Below, piece by piece: positions 1-8,238 of a stretch of DNA of 20,424 nucleotides. Origin of the DNA: DATKZH01 sp964475955. Lineage in GTDB: Bacteria; Planctomycetota; Planctomycetia; Pirellulales; Thermoguttaceae. The first letter of the stretch is position 1; each line of letters begins with the position of its first letter. Under the pieces are notes generated by a model, which saw only the letters and a program-made list of their open reading frames with translations, was not told where the DNA came from and searched no databases. Location: the NCBI GenBank assembly GCA_964475955.1, contig CAYYZY010000145.1, positions 1 through 20,424 of the forward strand. The letters are read 5' to 3'. The translations under genes and the position numbers were made by a program.

Positions 1-98
1 GCAGCAAAAGAGTTTAGATCCAACAACCCCACACTGCGGTTACCGGCGTAGAATGTCATTCCGTCTTACTTACCTGCGGGCCCGTTCCGTTCGGAGTT

Positions 99-1178
99 CT
101 ACCGCCCGGCGGCGGGTGCGGCGCCGGAAGCCGCCGCCCGGCCGGGTTGGGGGGCGGCCAGACGGACGATGAGGCGCTCGAGGATCAGTCGCGGGTCGAC
201 CAGGCTGGCCCCTTTCAGATCGAGATCGGCCTGGAGCAGCCAACGATAGAGCTGGGCCCCGCGGTGCCTTCCGAGGCGCCGGAGCTGCTGCTCGGCCTTC
301 TGGAGCACGAATCGCTTGACGCCCGCCTGCTCCAAGGCCGCGCCGACCGCCATGCGCCGCCCCAGCGATTCCGCCCGGAGCACGAGCTGGGTCGCCGCGG
401 CCAGTCGCCGCAACTGGCTCGATATCTGGGCCAGGATGGCGATCGGGTGTTCGCCGGCCAGGATGAGCCGATCGAGTTGGACGAGGGCGTCGCGGGCGTT
501 GCCGGCGAGGGCGGCGTCGAGCATGACCCAGGTGGTCTTGGCTCGCCAACTGCCGACCGATCGGGTCACGGCCTCCACGGCGATCTTCCCGCCGGGGGCG
601 GCCGTCAGCGCCAGCTTGGCCACCTCCTGATTGAGCAGCCCCAGCTCGGGGCCCACCATTTCGACCAGCAGGTCGGCGGCCGGTGAGGCGAGCTTCACGC
701 CGTGCACCTGCTTTGCCCAGTTGACCAGCCAACGGGTGAGCTGGGCCGCCTTGGGGGCGCTGCAATCGATCGGGAGCCCGCCGCTGGCCACCGACTTGTA
801 GAGCCGCGTATTCGAGGGCCACGACTTGACCTCCAGCACGAGCACTCCGGTCGCGCTGGGCCGGGCGACGTAGTCCTCCAGGTCGCCCCGATATCGGGTG
901 ACGAAATCGTCGGCGTCTTCGACCAGCACGAGCCGCGTCTGGCCGCCGAACATGGCCACGGTGGCCAACTCGTCGAGCACGTCGCGAAGCTCGGCCTTGC
1001 GCCCGTCAAAGGAGGCGAACGAAAAGTCGGCGTCGTCGGTCGGAAGCACTTCCTTGCGCAGCCGGGCCAGCACTTGCCGTCTGAGGAACGGCTCGTTGCC
1101 GAACGCCACGCAGACGGGCCGCGGGGGGTGCTCGTCCGGGGCGGCGAGATAGTCGATCGCGTGGAGTGCTTTGGCCAT
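99..1178 (-). CDS. holA: DNA polymerase III subunit delta
   Basis: This encodes a 359-residue protein matching the delta subunit of the replicative clamp loader, which opens the beta sliding clamp and loads it on primed DNA together with delta-prime and tau/gamma. The N-terminal stretch (about residues 13-35) has the family pattern of a hydrophobic strand followed by G-N-E-P-F-L and a helix rich in R and L. The length is normal for HolA (about 330-360). The ATG at 1178 was chosen because similarity starts there; the in-frame upstream extension to 1259 runs through a promoter-like sequence. No strong ribosome binding site is visible. The gene lies 141 bases downstream of the glycosidase gene on the same strand, so it may be partly co-transcribed, but it has its own candidate promoter. 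Family assignment is fairly secure; delta subunits diverge strongly, so the evidence is overall pattern rather than a catalytic motif. Confidence 0.85.
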   Translation of the reverse strand: MAKALHAIDYLAAPDEHPPRPVCVAFGNEPFLRRQVLARLRKEVLPTDDADFSFASFDGRKAELRDVLDELATVAMFGGQTRLVLVEDADDFVTRYRGDLEDYVARPSATGVLVLEVKSWPSNTRLYKSVASGGLPIDCSAPKAAQLTRWLVNWAKQVHGVKLASPAADLLVEMVGPELGLLNQEVAKLALTAAPGGKIAVEAVTRSVGSWRAKTTWVMLDAALAGNARDALVQLDRLILAGEHPIAILAQISSQLRRLAAATQLVLRAESLGRRMAVGAALEQAGVKRFVLQKAEQQLRRLGRHRGAQLYRWLLQADLDLKGASLVDPRLILERLIVRLAAPQPGRAAASGAAPAAGR

Positions 1179-1249
1179 GGACCAACGAGAGGCAAAGAGT
1201 CGTCGTGCCGCCGTCGGGCGGCCTTCGTGGGCAATTCGAGTCGCCCTGG

Positions 1250-1258
1250 AGTATACCA
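1250..1258 (-). promoter_or_regulatory. candidate extended -10 promoter for holA
   Basis: Read on the minus strand this is TGGTATACT, which fits the extended -10 form (TGn followed by a TATAAT-like hexamer, here TATACT). It lies about 72 bases upstream of the holA ATG. The region 17 bases further upstream has no TTGACA-like hexamer, as is often the case for extended -10 promoters. This is a pattern match only. Confidence 0.4.
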
Positions 1259-1319
1259 AATCGGCCGCCCCGCGGGTTGCGGATTCCGATCGTGCCCCAA
1301 CGGCGGGCGAGGTTTGGGG

Positions 1320-3749
1320 TTACGGCTGGCGGAGGAGCTGGCGGCCGCTGCGGTTGTCGATCTTCACCCGGTAGCCGGAGGGGACGACCAAGCGGTATTC
1401 CAGCCGATCCCCCCGTTTGTGCCAGCGAAGCTTGATCGTGCCGTGCGGGGTGGGCACCGTCCCCCGGCACCCCTTCAGCTCGAGCTTGCCGAAACGGACC
1501 TCCACGGCCTTGTTCACGGTATCGACGCGGTAGAGGCCGAGCACGTCGCGGTAGAGGGTATGGACGACGTGCGAGGCGAACCCGTGATTGCAGCTCGCGT
1601 AGGCGCCTACGTTCTCCCACAGGGTTCCCGTTCGCTCGGCCATGTAGAGCAGGTAGGCGGCCGATTCGTCGAGGATCTGCTGGCTGCGCCCGGCACGCGA
1701 GAGCAATTCCATGCGAAGCACGTTGCCGACGAACGAATTGGCCGGATGGACTTCCGCAAACGCCCGGGTTTCCTTCCGGTCCGGGCCGAACCGATCGCGG
1801 AGCGTCGACCACAGCTCGGGGTGCGTCTCGGGCGTGGCCACGCCGAAGAAGAAGGCGAAGTACTGGCACACCTCGCTGCGGTTGCGCGTCACGACCAGCT
1901 TGCCGTCTTTGCGCACGGCGTTGTCGACGAAGAAGCTGCCGTCGAACGATTGCCGTCGGATCACCTCGCGGATCCTGCCGGCCTTGGCAACCAGCTCAGG
2001 CCGGTCGTACATCCTGCCGGCGGCTTCGAGCGTTGCGGCGTAGAGCATGTTGGTCGGGTAGTTCACGTCCTGGACGAACTTGTTGGCCGCCGACCACTCG
2101 ACGAACACCCACTTTTCCAGCTTCTCCAGAAGCCCGTCGGAGTTCTCGAAGTCCTGGAAGTAGTCCAGCAGCTTCATCACCTTGGGCCGCAGGGCGTCGA
2201 CGGTCGCCCGATCGCCGCTTCGGGCGGAGTATTCTTCAAGCTGGACGACGAACCACATCGCCCAATTCGGGATGAAGTTGCCGTTGTAGTGATCGGCCGG
2301 ATAGCACATGGGCAACATGCCGTCGGGGAGGTTCTCGAACTCTTCGGGCAGGAGGAAGTCCTCGAAGAAGTTGCGCTCGACGCGCGGCGTGCCCGCCAGG
2401 TCGTGCTCCACGCGCGCGGTGAAGAAGCTGTCGCAGAGCCATCCGGCGCGCTCGCGGGAGGGGCAGTCCAGGAACAGGTCCAGCGAGTTCTGGCGGAACG
2501 TCTCGACGCCGGCGGCGAACAGCTTGTTGAGGCGATCGTCGGTTGCGTGGAAGGTGGCCTCGGTCACCTCGGGATGGGCGTACTCCCGGAGGTATGGGTT
2601 GACGACGGTGCAACGGCCTTCGAGACACACCAGCTTGAGGTATCTCATCGTATAAGGCTCGATCGACTCGACTTCATAGGTGCCCGGCGTCAGCCGGTAT
2701 TCGATGATGTTGCAGCAGCCGAGGCGCCGGAAATCGACGTCGCCGTCGTCGCCGAGCACTTCGTCGAAGACCAGCCAAAGGCGGGTTTCGCGGGGGCACT
2801 CGATCGTCGCGCCGATGAAGCCGGTGAGATTGGTCCCCAGGTCGACGATCCGATAGTCCCGCTCGCCCAGCGCGAGCGGCATGCCGGCCTCGTAGGGAGA
2901 CCACTCCTGCGATTGCGGGACCGTCTTGTAGTGCTGCGCCTCGATGGTGGGAATGACGGCAAGCTGGTCTTCCCGATAGCCCTTCAGTTCCGGGCCGATG
3001 TCGGTCAGGCTGCGGTCCTTCCAGAGGCGTGGGACTTCGTCGCGCTTCTCCATCGAGCCGTGTGGGCCCGCACGGAGGGGCCGTCGCAAGGTGAAGGTGG
3101 GGTAGAGGACGCCCCGCCCCAGCGTTCTCTTTTTGGGCGGAACCGCCAGCTCGACCGTTTCCCGCGGTGCGACAGGCTGCCGTTGCCAGCGGTCGAAGCC
3201 GGGCGTCAAGCGGTAGACCTCAATGAACGGGCGCTGGAAGCTGTAGCGCTGGACCTTCTGGACGCGCCACCCCGGAACGTGGGCCGTGAATGCGGCGCCC
3301 TCGCCCGCCGTCGAAGCCAGCACGCGACCGCCGCCGATCACCTCGGCCCGGAGGAACGAGGGTTGGTCCAGCAGGTAGTAGCTGTTGACGTTGTATCCGG
3401 CCACCTCAATCGCCACGACGTTTTCCGGGCCGCCGAGCTTGTCGGTGATGTCCCACTGGTCGATGCGATAGAACCCGTGCGGCCCGCGCGCCGGGCCACA
3501 GGCGACGAACCGGCCGTTGACTCGAACGCGGTAGATCGACGCGGCGGCAATCCGCAGCAGGGTTCGTCCCTGCTTCGGCGTGTCGACGACGGCCCGGAAC
3601 CCGACCGTGAGGTTCATTTCCGTTTCGCGTCCGGCGGGCCAGACCGGCTGGGCCGACTGGAAATCGGCGGGCTCGTCGGCCCACGCCGCCGAGCCGGGTG
3701 CCGCCAGGAGCAAACCGGACAGAAACAAGCGCAGGACGCGGAGCACCAT
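1320..3749 (-). CDS. secreted GH78-like alpha-L-rhamnosidase
   Basis: An 809-residue protein with a Sec signal peptide (residues 1-24: basic start, LFLSGLLLAA core, A-W-A before Asp25), so it is exported. Residues about 30-390 are beta-rich and resemble the N-terminal sandwich modules of family 78 glycoside hydrolases. The catalytic (alpha/alpha)6 region follows, with DCPSRERAGWLCD at 428-440, corresponding to the GH78 signature that carries the acidic catalytic residues. TLWEN at 709-713 and CNHGFASHV at 720-728 match the second conserved acidic motif and its NH partner. The C-terminal ~70 residues form the usual small beta domain. The ATG at 3749 is preferred over an in-frame GTG at 3764 because a GAGGCG ribosome binding site sits about 8 bases before it. 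The expected role is removal of terminal alpha-L-rhamnose from plant or algal polysaccharides; the exact substrate is unknown. No sugar transporter or regulator lies alongside. Confidence 0.8.
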   Translation of the reverse strand: MVLRVLRLFLSGLLLAAPGSAAWADEPADFQSAQPVWPAGRETEMNLTVGFRAVVDTPKQGRTLLRIAAASIYRVRVNGRFVACGPARGPHGFYRIDQWDITDKLGGPENVVAIEVAGYNVNSYYLLDQPSFLRAEVIGGGRVLASTAGEGAAFTAHVPGWRVQKVQRYSFQRPFIEVYRLTPGFDRWQRQPVAPRETVELAVPPKKRTLGRGVLYPTFTLRRPLRAGPHGSMEKRDEVPRLWKDRSLTDIGPELKGYREDQLAVIPTIEAQHYKTVPQSQEWSPYEAGMPLALGERDYRIVDLGTNLTGFIGATIECPRETRLWLVFDEVLGDDGDVDFRRLGCCNIIEYRLTPGTYEVESIEPYTMRYLKLVCLEGRCTVVNPYLREYAHPEVTEATFHATDDRLNKLFAAGVETFRQNSLDLFLDCPSRERAGWLCDSFFTARVEHDLAGTPRVERNFFEDFLLPEEFENLPDGMLPMCYPADHYNGNFIPNWAMWFVVQLEEYSARSGDRATVDALRPKVMKLLDYFQDFENSDGLLEKLEKWVFVEWSAANKFVQDVNYPTNMLYAATLEAAGRMYDRPELVAKAGRIREVIRRQSFDGSFFVDNAVRKDGKLVVTRNRSEVCQYFAFFFGVATPETHPELWSTLRDRFGPDRKETRAFAEVHPANSFVGNVLRMELLSRAGRSQQILDESAAYLLYMAERTGTLWENVGAYASCNHGFASHVVHTLYRDVLGLYRVDTVNKAVEVRFGKLELKGCRGTVPTPHGTIKLRWHKRGDRLEYRLVVPSGYRVKIDNRSGRQLLRQP

Positions 3750-4036
3750 GGTCGTACGCCTCACAAGTTCTCATTCGGCCGAGCCGCGCCGGGGGAACCG
3801 ATTCGCCTCGGTTCTCCGGCAGAACGTCACGGCTCGGTTCGGTCAATTGCCCCGCGGTAACCGTTATCCGGGCACAGTTTACATCGAGCCGATCGGGCGC
3901 TACAAGGGCCGGTCGCCGCCGCCGGTCGAGCAGAAGCGTCGAGAGCGTCGGGCGTCCTGCGATGCGCGCAGGGGCGACTGGGAGGCGAACAGGTGCACTT
4001 CACAAAGGCCGTGCGGCACGGCGTGCACGCTTGTAG

Positions 4037-4055
4037 GACGGGATGCCAATCCGTC
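4037..4055. repeat. short intergenic palindrome
   Basis: GACGGGATGCCAATCCGTC is a near-perfect inverted repeat: GACGG pairs with CCGTC, AT pairs with the AT after GCC, and one G:A position is mismatched. It looks like a degenerate member of the short palindromic repeats common between genes in planctomycete genomes. That family assignment is from memory. Confidence 0.4.
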
Positions 4056-4137
4056 TTCCGTGGTGGCCCGCCGTAAGCCCGCGTCGGGAGGTGCCAAATT
4101 GGAGCTCGGGAGCCGGGCGCTGAGATTGCATCGGCGA

Positions 4138-4194
4138 TGCGAAGCGGAGCTTCGCGGAGGGGGGTTCCCAAGCCGGAGCTCGGGAACCAGAAAG
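4138..4194 (+). repeat. dispersed 57-base double-hairpin element, copy A
   Basis: The element contains two inverted repeats in series: GAAGC/GCTTC (4141-4153), then GGTTCCC/GGGAACC (4163-4188) with an inner AGC/GCT. A second copy of the same length and order lies at 10917-10973 in the same orientation. The paired arms differ in places, as expected for an old dispersed repeat that keeps its structure. Confidence 0.7.
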
Positions 4195-4292
4195 CGAATG
4201 CTGCGTGGGCGAGCGCGGCCTCACGAAGCGGTTTTCGCTGTATGGGCGTCTCATATGGGGTATATTCGCCTCACACACCCGCGTTCGTCGGG

Positions 4293-4320
4293 TTGACGGT
4301 CGCGCGCGAAGGGGTAGGAT
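4293..4320 (+). promoter_or_regulatory. sigma70-type promoter for the hydrogenase operon
   Basis: TTGACG at 4293-4298 and TAGGAT at 4315-4320 are separated by 16 bases. The -35 box matches 5 of 6 consensus positions and the -10 box 4 of 6. It is the best-placed promoter upstream of hydC, and transcription would begin near 4327, giving a leader of about 250 bases. No clear Rex or FNR palindrome overlaps it. Confidence 0.5.
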
Positions 4321-4326
4321 AGCGTA

Positions 4327-4576
4327 CGTGTATCGCGTGCCTTCCCACTGCCTCATGCGTTGCTAACGCGACGGGGCCTTCTTGCTGCTTTTCCACGAGC
4401 TGTCCGGCGCTCGCTTGCGGGGAACCGGAGGCCGACCAAGGACTGCAATGCGTGAGAGGAACGCCGAGGGGAGTGCGCTGCAAGAGGGGACGGCCCACGC
4501 AACGGGGTTTCAAAGGAGGGACGGCACACAGGGTGTACCTGCTACGGGTTGCTTTGACGAGCAGAGAGGGCGTTGG
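4327..4576 (+). other. long untranslated leader of the hydrogenase operon
   Basis: About 250 bases lie between the predicted transcription start and the hydC ATG. The frame upstream of hydC stays open back to 4382, but its residues do not look like a NuoE-type N-terminus, and a good GAGAGGG ribosome binding site sits directly before the ATG at 4577, so I treat this stretch as untranslated. It is purine-rich with several GGGG runs. I could not match it to a riboswitch class. Confidence 0.35.
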
Positions 4577-5113
4577 ATGACTGCTGAAGCGAAGTGTGCG
4601 GGCTGCGGAGCGGCAACCGAAGAGGAACTGCTCGAGCGGCTCGACGGCGTGCTCGCCGAATACGGCGACGTGCCCGGGGCATTGATCCCGGTGCTCCAGA
4701 TCGCCCAGGCGATGTTCGGCTACCTGCCCGAGAGCGCGTTGCGGAAGATCAGCCTGGCGCTGGACAAGCCGCTGAGCGAGGTCGCGGGCGTGGTGGGTTT
4801 CTATTCGTTTTTCACGACGGTGCCGCGGGGCAAGCACATGGTGCGCGTGTGTCTGGGCACGGCCTGCTACGTGCGCGGCGGGAAGGACGTGCTGGCCGCG
4901 CTGAAGGACGCGCTGGACATCGAGGTCGGCGAGACGACCCCCGACCGCGTGTTCTCGCTCGACGTGGGGCGCTGCTTCGGGGCCTGCGGCCTCGCCCCGG
5001 TGATCATGATCGATGACGACGTCCACGAGCGCGTGCGGCCGGCGCGTTTGCCGGGCATTCTGAACCGGTATCGCGAGGTCGAATCGGACGGGGCCCACGG
5101 AGAAGAGGCATGA
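4577..5113 (+). CDS. hydC: [FeFe]-hydrogenase subunit HydC/HndA (NuoE-like [2Fe-2S] protein)
   Basis: A 178-residue thioredoxin-like [2Fe-2S] protein of the NuoE/HydC/HndA family. The cluster ligands are visible as C92 and C97 (CLGTAC) and C133 and C137 (CFGAC). The helical N-terminal domain (about 15-80) has the family pattern ending in GVVGFYSFF. In HydABC-type enzymes this subunit docks on HydB and takes part in electron transfer at the NADH/FMN site. An additional C7-A-G-C10 pair near the start is not part of the normal set and could be nothing more than a tail feature. The start at 4577 follows GAGAGGG at good spacing. The stop overlaps the hydB start (ATGA), indicating translational coupling. 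Cytoplasmic; first gene of a three-gene operon. Confidence 0.9.
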   Translation: MTAEAKCAGCGAATEEELLERLDGVLAEYGDVPGALIPVLQIAQAMFGYLPESALRKISLALDKPLSEVAGVVGFYSFFTTVPRGKHMVRVCLGTACYVRGGKDVLAALKDALDIEVGETTPDRVFSLDVGRCFGACGLAPVIMIDDDVHERVRPARLPGILNRYREVESDGAHGEEA

Positions 5114-8100
5114 GCGAGCGGCTTGCCAGTGTCGACCAGTTGACCGCCCTGGCCGACGCGGTCCGGCGCGAGAAGGCCGGGCAGGCGGAGGTGGGGCGCG
5201 TGCCGATCCGCATCTGCTTCGGCGCAAGCTGCATCGCCTCGGGCGCCCGGCGCGTGAAGGCGGCGCTGGTCGAGGAGTTGTCGGCCGCGGGGCTCGACGA
5301 GAGGACGACGCTGGCCGAGGTGGGGTGCATGGGGCCCTGCTCCGGCGGGCCGATCGTGGTGGTCGGCGACGTCTTCTACGAGCACGTGCGCCCCGAGGAC
5401 TGCCGCGAGATCGTCGCGGAGCACCTGGGCAAAGGAACGCCCGTCGGCCGGCTCACCCACAAGCGGCCCGACGGACGCGCCGTCGCCCGGCAGGACGACG
5501 TCGACTTCTTCCGCCGCCAGACGAAACTCGTGCTGGGCCGGTGCGGACGCGTCGACCCGCAGCGGATCGATGACTACATCGGCGACGGCGGCTACCAGGC
5601 GCTCGGCCGCGCGCTGGCGGATCGCGATCCCGAGGCCGTGCTGGCGGCCCTGCGCGACTCGGGGCTGCGCGGACGCGGCGGGGCCGGCTTCCCCACGTGG
5701 CGCAAGTGGCAGTTCACGCGCCAAGCGGCCGGCAAGCCGAAGTACGTGGTCTGCAACGCCGACGAAGGCGACCCCGGCGCGTTCATGGACCGCAGCCTCC
5801 TGGAAGGCGATCCACACGCCGTGGTCGAGGGGATGGCCATCGCCGCGCTGACGGTCGGGGCCGAGCAGGGCTTCGTCTACGTGCGCGCCGAGTACCCGCT
5901 GGCCGTCGAGCGGCTCGAGATCGCGCTGGAACAGGCCCGCGCGCGGGGGATTCTGGGCAAGGACGTCCTCGGTAGCGGCTTCGATTTCGACCTGGAGATC
6001 CGGATGGGGGCCGGGGCGTTCGTCTGCGGGGAAGAGACGGCGCTGTTGACCTCGATCGAGGGGAACCGGGGCGAGCCGCGCCCGCGCCCGCCCTTTCCGG
6101 CCCAGCGCGGCCTGTGGGACCGTCCCACGCTGTTGAACAACGTGGAGACCTACGCCAACGTGCCGCCGATCCTGTTCCCCCGCGGAGCGCCCACGGCGGC
6201 CAACGGCTCGAGCGGGACCAAGGTGTTCGCCCTGGCCGGCACGATCAAGAACTCGGGCCTGGTGGAAGTGCCGATCGGCATGGCGCTGGGCGACCTGGTC
6301 TACGACATCGGCGGCGGCACGGTTTCGGACAAGGAGTTCAAGGCGGCGCAGATCGGCGGCCCGTCGGGCGGGTGCATCCCCAAGCAGCACCTCAACGTGC
6401 CGTTGGATTACGAGTCGCTTTCGGAGCTGGGCGCGATCATGGGCTCCGGCGGCCTGATCGTGATGGACGAAGACAGTTGCATGGTCGACGTCGCCCGGTT
6501 CTTCCTCGAATTCGTCCAGGAGGAGTTGTGCGGCAAGTGCGTCCCCTGCCGCGTGGGCACGAAGCGGATGCTGGAGATCCTCGAGCGCATCTGCCGCGGA
6601 GAGGGCGAGGAGGCCGACGTCGAGCGGCTCATCCACCTGGGCGAAATGATCAAAGACACGTCGCTCTGCGGCCTCGGCCAGACCGCCCCCAACCCGGTGC
6701 TGTCCACCATCCGCCACTTCGGCAGCGAGTACATCGAGCACATCCGCGACAAGCACTGTCGTGCCGGCGTCTGCGCCGAGTTGGTCTACGCCCCCTGCTC
6801 CAGCGCGTGCCCGGCCAACGTCGACATCCCCGGCTACGTGTCGCTGGTGGCCGAGAAGCGCTACGCCGAGGCGCTGCGCCTCCACCGCGAGCGCAACCCG
6901 TTCCCGGCGATCTGCTCGCGGGTCTGCTTCCACACGTGCGAGGAGAAGTGCCGGCGGTCGACGTTCGACGAGCCGGTCACCATCCGCGGCATCAAGCGGT
7001 TCATGGTCGACCAGGAGGTGACGATCCAACTGCCCGAAGTGCGCGAGAACGCCGAAAACGCGCGGCGCAAGGTGGCCATCGTGGGCGCGGGGCCGGCCGG
7101 CCTCTGCTGCGCGTACTTCCTCGCCCGGCTCGGCTATCAGCCCAAAATCTACGAGGCGGAGCCCCGGCCCGGCGGCATGCTCGTCCAGGCGATTCCCGCT
7201 TATCGCCTGCCCGGCGAGATCGTCGCGCGCGAAGTCCGCATGATCGAGAATATGGGCGTGGAGATCTTTCCGGAGATGCGGCTGGGGATCGACTTCAGTC
7301 TGAAGGCGCTTCGGGCGGAGGGGTACGAGGCGGTCTTTCTGGGCGTGGGGGCGCCGCTCGGCGTGGCGTTGGGGATTCCCGGCGAGCAGGCCGAGGGAAT
7401 CACCGACGCGCTCAGCTTCCTGCGAACGTACAACCTCCGCGGCTCGGTCAAGGTGGGCAAGGAGGTGGTCGTCGTGGGCGGGGGCAATTCGGCCATCGAC
7501 GCGGCGCGGACCGCCGTCCGGCTCGGCGCCGAGAGCGTGACCGTCGTCTACCGCCGCAGCCGCGAAGTGATGCCCGCCTACAAAGAAGAAATCGAAGAGG
7601 CGATCCACGAAGGCGTGCGCCTGCAACTGCTGACCACCCCAGTGGCGGTCGTGGCCGAACGCGGCAAGGTGACCGGCATCCGCTGCCGGCCGATGCGCCT
7701 GGGGCAGTTCGACCGCTCCGGGCGGCGCCGGCCCGAGGAGGGCGGCGAAGCCTTTGTGATCCCCGCCGACCAGGTGCTGGTGGCCATCGGCCAGCGCCTC
7801 GATCCGCAGCGGTTCTGCGACGAGATCGACCTGGAAGCCCGCGACGGCGGCTTCCTCGTGGCCGACCCCGTGACCGGGCAGACCTCGCACAAGTGGATCT
7901 TCACCGGCGGCGACGCGGCCAGCGGCCCCTCGTCGGTGGTCGAAGCGGTCGCGGCGGGCGAACGGGCGGCCGTGGGGATCGACCGGTACCTCACCGGTCG
8001 GGAGCACGCTTTCTGGCGCGAGACCCGGGAGGTCGACACGTTCTTCGACCCCGACGCCGAGCCGGTCGACACGCCGCGCGAGCGCCTGGCGCTGATCCCG

Positions 8101-8226
8101 GTCGAGCGGCGCCGCTACAACTTCGACGAGGTCGAGCAGCCGTGGCGCGAGGCCGTCGCCGTGCGCCAGGCCCAGCGGTGCCTCCGCTGCGACTACGGCC
8201 GCCGACCCAACGGAAACGATCACTGA
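5110..8226 (+). CDS. hydB: HydB (NuoF-like) fused to a GltD/NfnB-like FAD-NAD(P)H oxidoreductase
   Basis: A 1038-residue fusion. Residues 1-115 form a thioredoxin-like [2Fe-2S] domain (C36, C41, C73, C77). Residues 140-545 are the NuoF/HydB core: FMN/NADH loop GLRGRGGAGFPTWRKW (185-200), NADEGDPGAFMDRS (216-229), an SLBB region, and the [4Fe-4S] motif C474, C477, C480, C520. After C550-RAGV-C555, where HydB normally continues into a ferredoxin-like 2[4Fe-4S] tail, the chain instead enters a GltD/NfnB-like module. This has Cys clusters at 563-567 and 602-614, an FAD Rossmann motif VAIVGAGPAGLCC (655-667), an NAD(P)H Rossmann motif VVVVGGGNSAIDAA (786-799), GGDAASGPSSVVEA (933-946) and a closing CLRCD (1024-1028). 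HydB normally oxidises NADH and feeds the bifurcating complex; the added module suggests a second pyridine nucleotide site. The frame is continuous with uniform codon use, so this does not look like an assembly join. It begins four bases inside hydC and is followed 12 bases later by hydA. Confidence 0.9.
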   Translation: MSERLASVDQLTALADAVRREKAGQAEVGRVPIRICFGASCIASGARRVKAALVEELSAAGLDERTTLAEVGCMGPCSGGPIVVVGDVFYEHVRPEDCREIVAEHLGKGTPVGRLTHKRPDGRAVARQDDVDFFRRQTKLVLGRCGRVDPQRIDDYIGDGGYQALGRALADRDPEAVLAALRDSGLRGRGGAGFPTWRKWQFTRQAAGKPKYVVCNADEGDPGAFMDRSLLEGDPHAVVEGMAIAALTVGAEQGFVYVRAEYPLAVERLEIALEQARARGILGKDVLGSGFDFDLEIRMGAGAFVCGEETALLTSIEGNRGEPRPRPPFPAQRGLWDRPTLLNNVETYANVPPILFPRGAPTAANGSSGTKVFALAGTIKNSGLVEVPIGMALGDLVYDIGGGTVSDKEFKAAQIGGPSGGCIPKQHLNVPLDYESLSELGAIMGSGGLIVMDEDSCMVDVARFFLEFVQEELCGKCVPCRVGTKRMLEILERICRGEGEEADVERLIHLGEMIKDTSLCGLGQTAPNPVLSTIRHFGSEYIEHIRDKHCRAGVCAELVYAPCSSACPANVDIPGYVSLVAEKRYAEALRLHRERNPFPAICSRVCFHTCEEKCRRSTFDEPVTIRGIKRFMVDQEVTIQLPEVRENAENARRKVAIVGAGPAGLCCAYFLARLGYQPKIYEAEPRPGGMLVQAIPAYRLPGEIVAREVRMIENMGVEIFPEMRLGIDFSLKALRAEGYEAVFLGVGAPLGVALGIPGEQAEGITDALSFLRTYNLRGSVKVGKEVVVVGGGNSAIDAARTAVRLGAESVTVVYRRSREVMPAYKEEIEEAIHEGVRLQLLTTPVAVVAERGKVTGIRCRPMRLGQFDRSGRRRPEEGGEAFVIPADQVLVAIGQRLDPQRFCDEIDLEARDGGFLVADPVTGQTSHKWIFTGGDAASGPSSVVEAVAAGERAAVGIDRYLTGREHAFWRETREVDTFFDPDAEPVDTPRERLALIPVERRRYNFDEVEQPWREAVAVRQAQRCLRCDYGRRPNGNDH

Positions 8227-8238
8227 ACGGGAAACGCG

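Larger units (their letters stand above)
3750..4576. other. long divergent intergenic region with repeats, promoter and leader
   Basis: These 827 bases separate the divergent glycosidase and hydrogenase genes. I find no credible gene: the open frames across it are short, disagree in composition with the neighbours and have no ribosome binding sites. It holds a short palindrome (4037-4055), a partial hairpin near 4090-4117 resembling the element just downstream, one copy of a 57-base dispersed element (4138-4194), a promoter (4293-4320) and a long leader before hydC. The stretch 3765-4030 shows nothing I can name apart from GC-rich sequence and the unmapped promoter of the glycosidase gene. 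Confidence 0.7.

Noticed and set aside
702..3860. A plus-strand open frame of about 1050 codons opposite the glycosidase and holA
   Set aside because: It is antisense to a gene with a signal peptide and catalytic motifs, and its composition is typical of a shadow frame.
4327..4576. Cobalamin, molybdenum-cofactor or other known riboswitch in the hydrogenase leader
   Set aside because: I could not find the conserved boxes of any class I know; calling one would be a guess.
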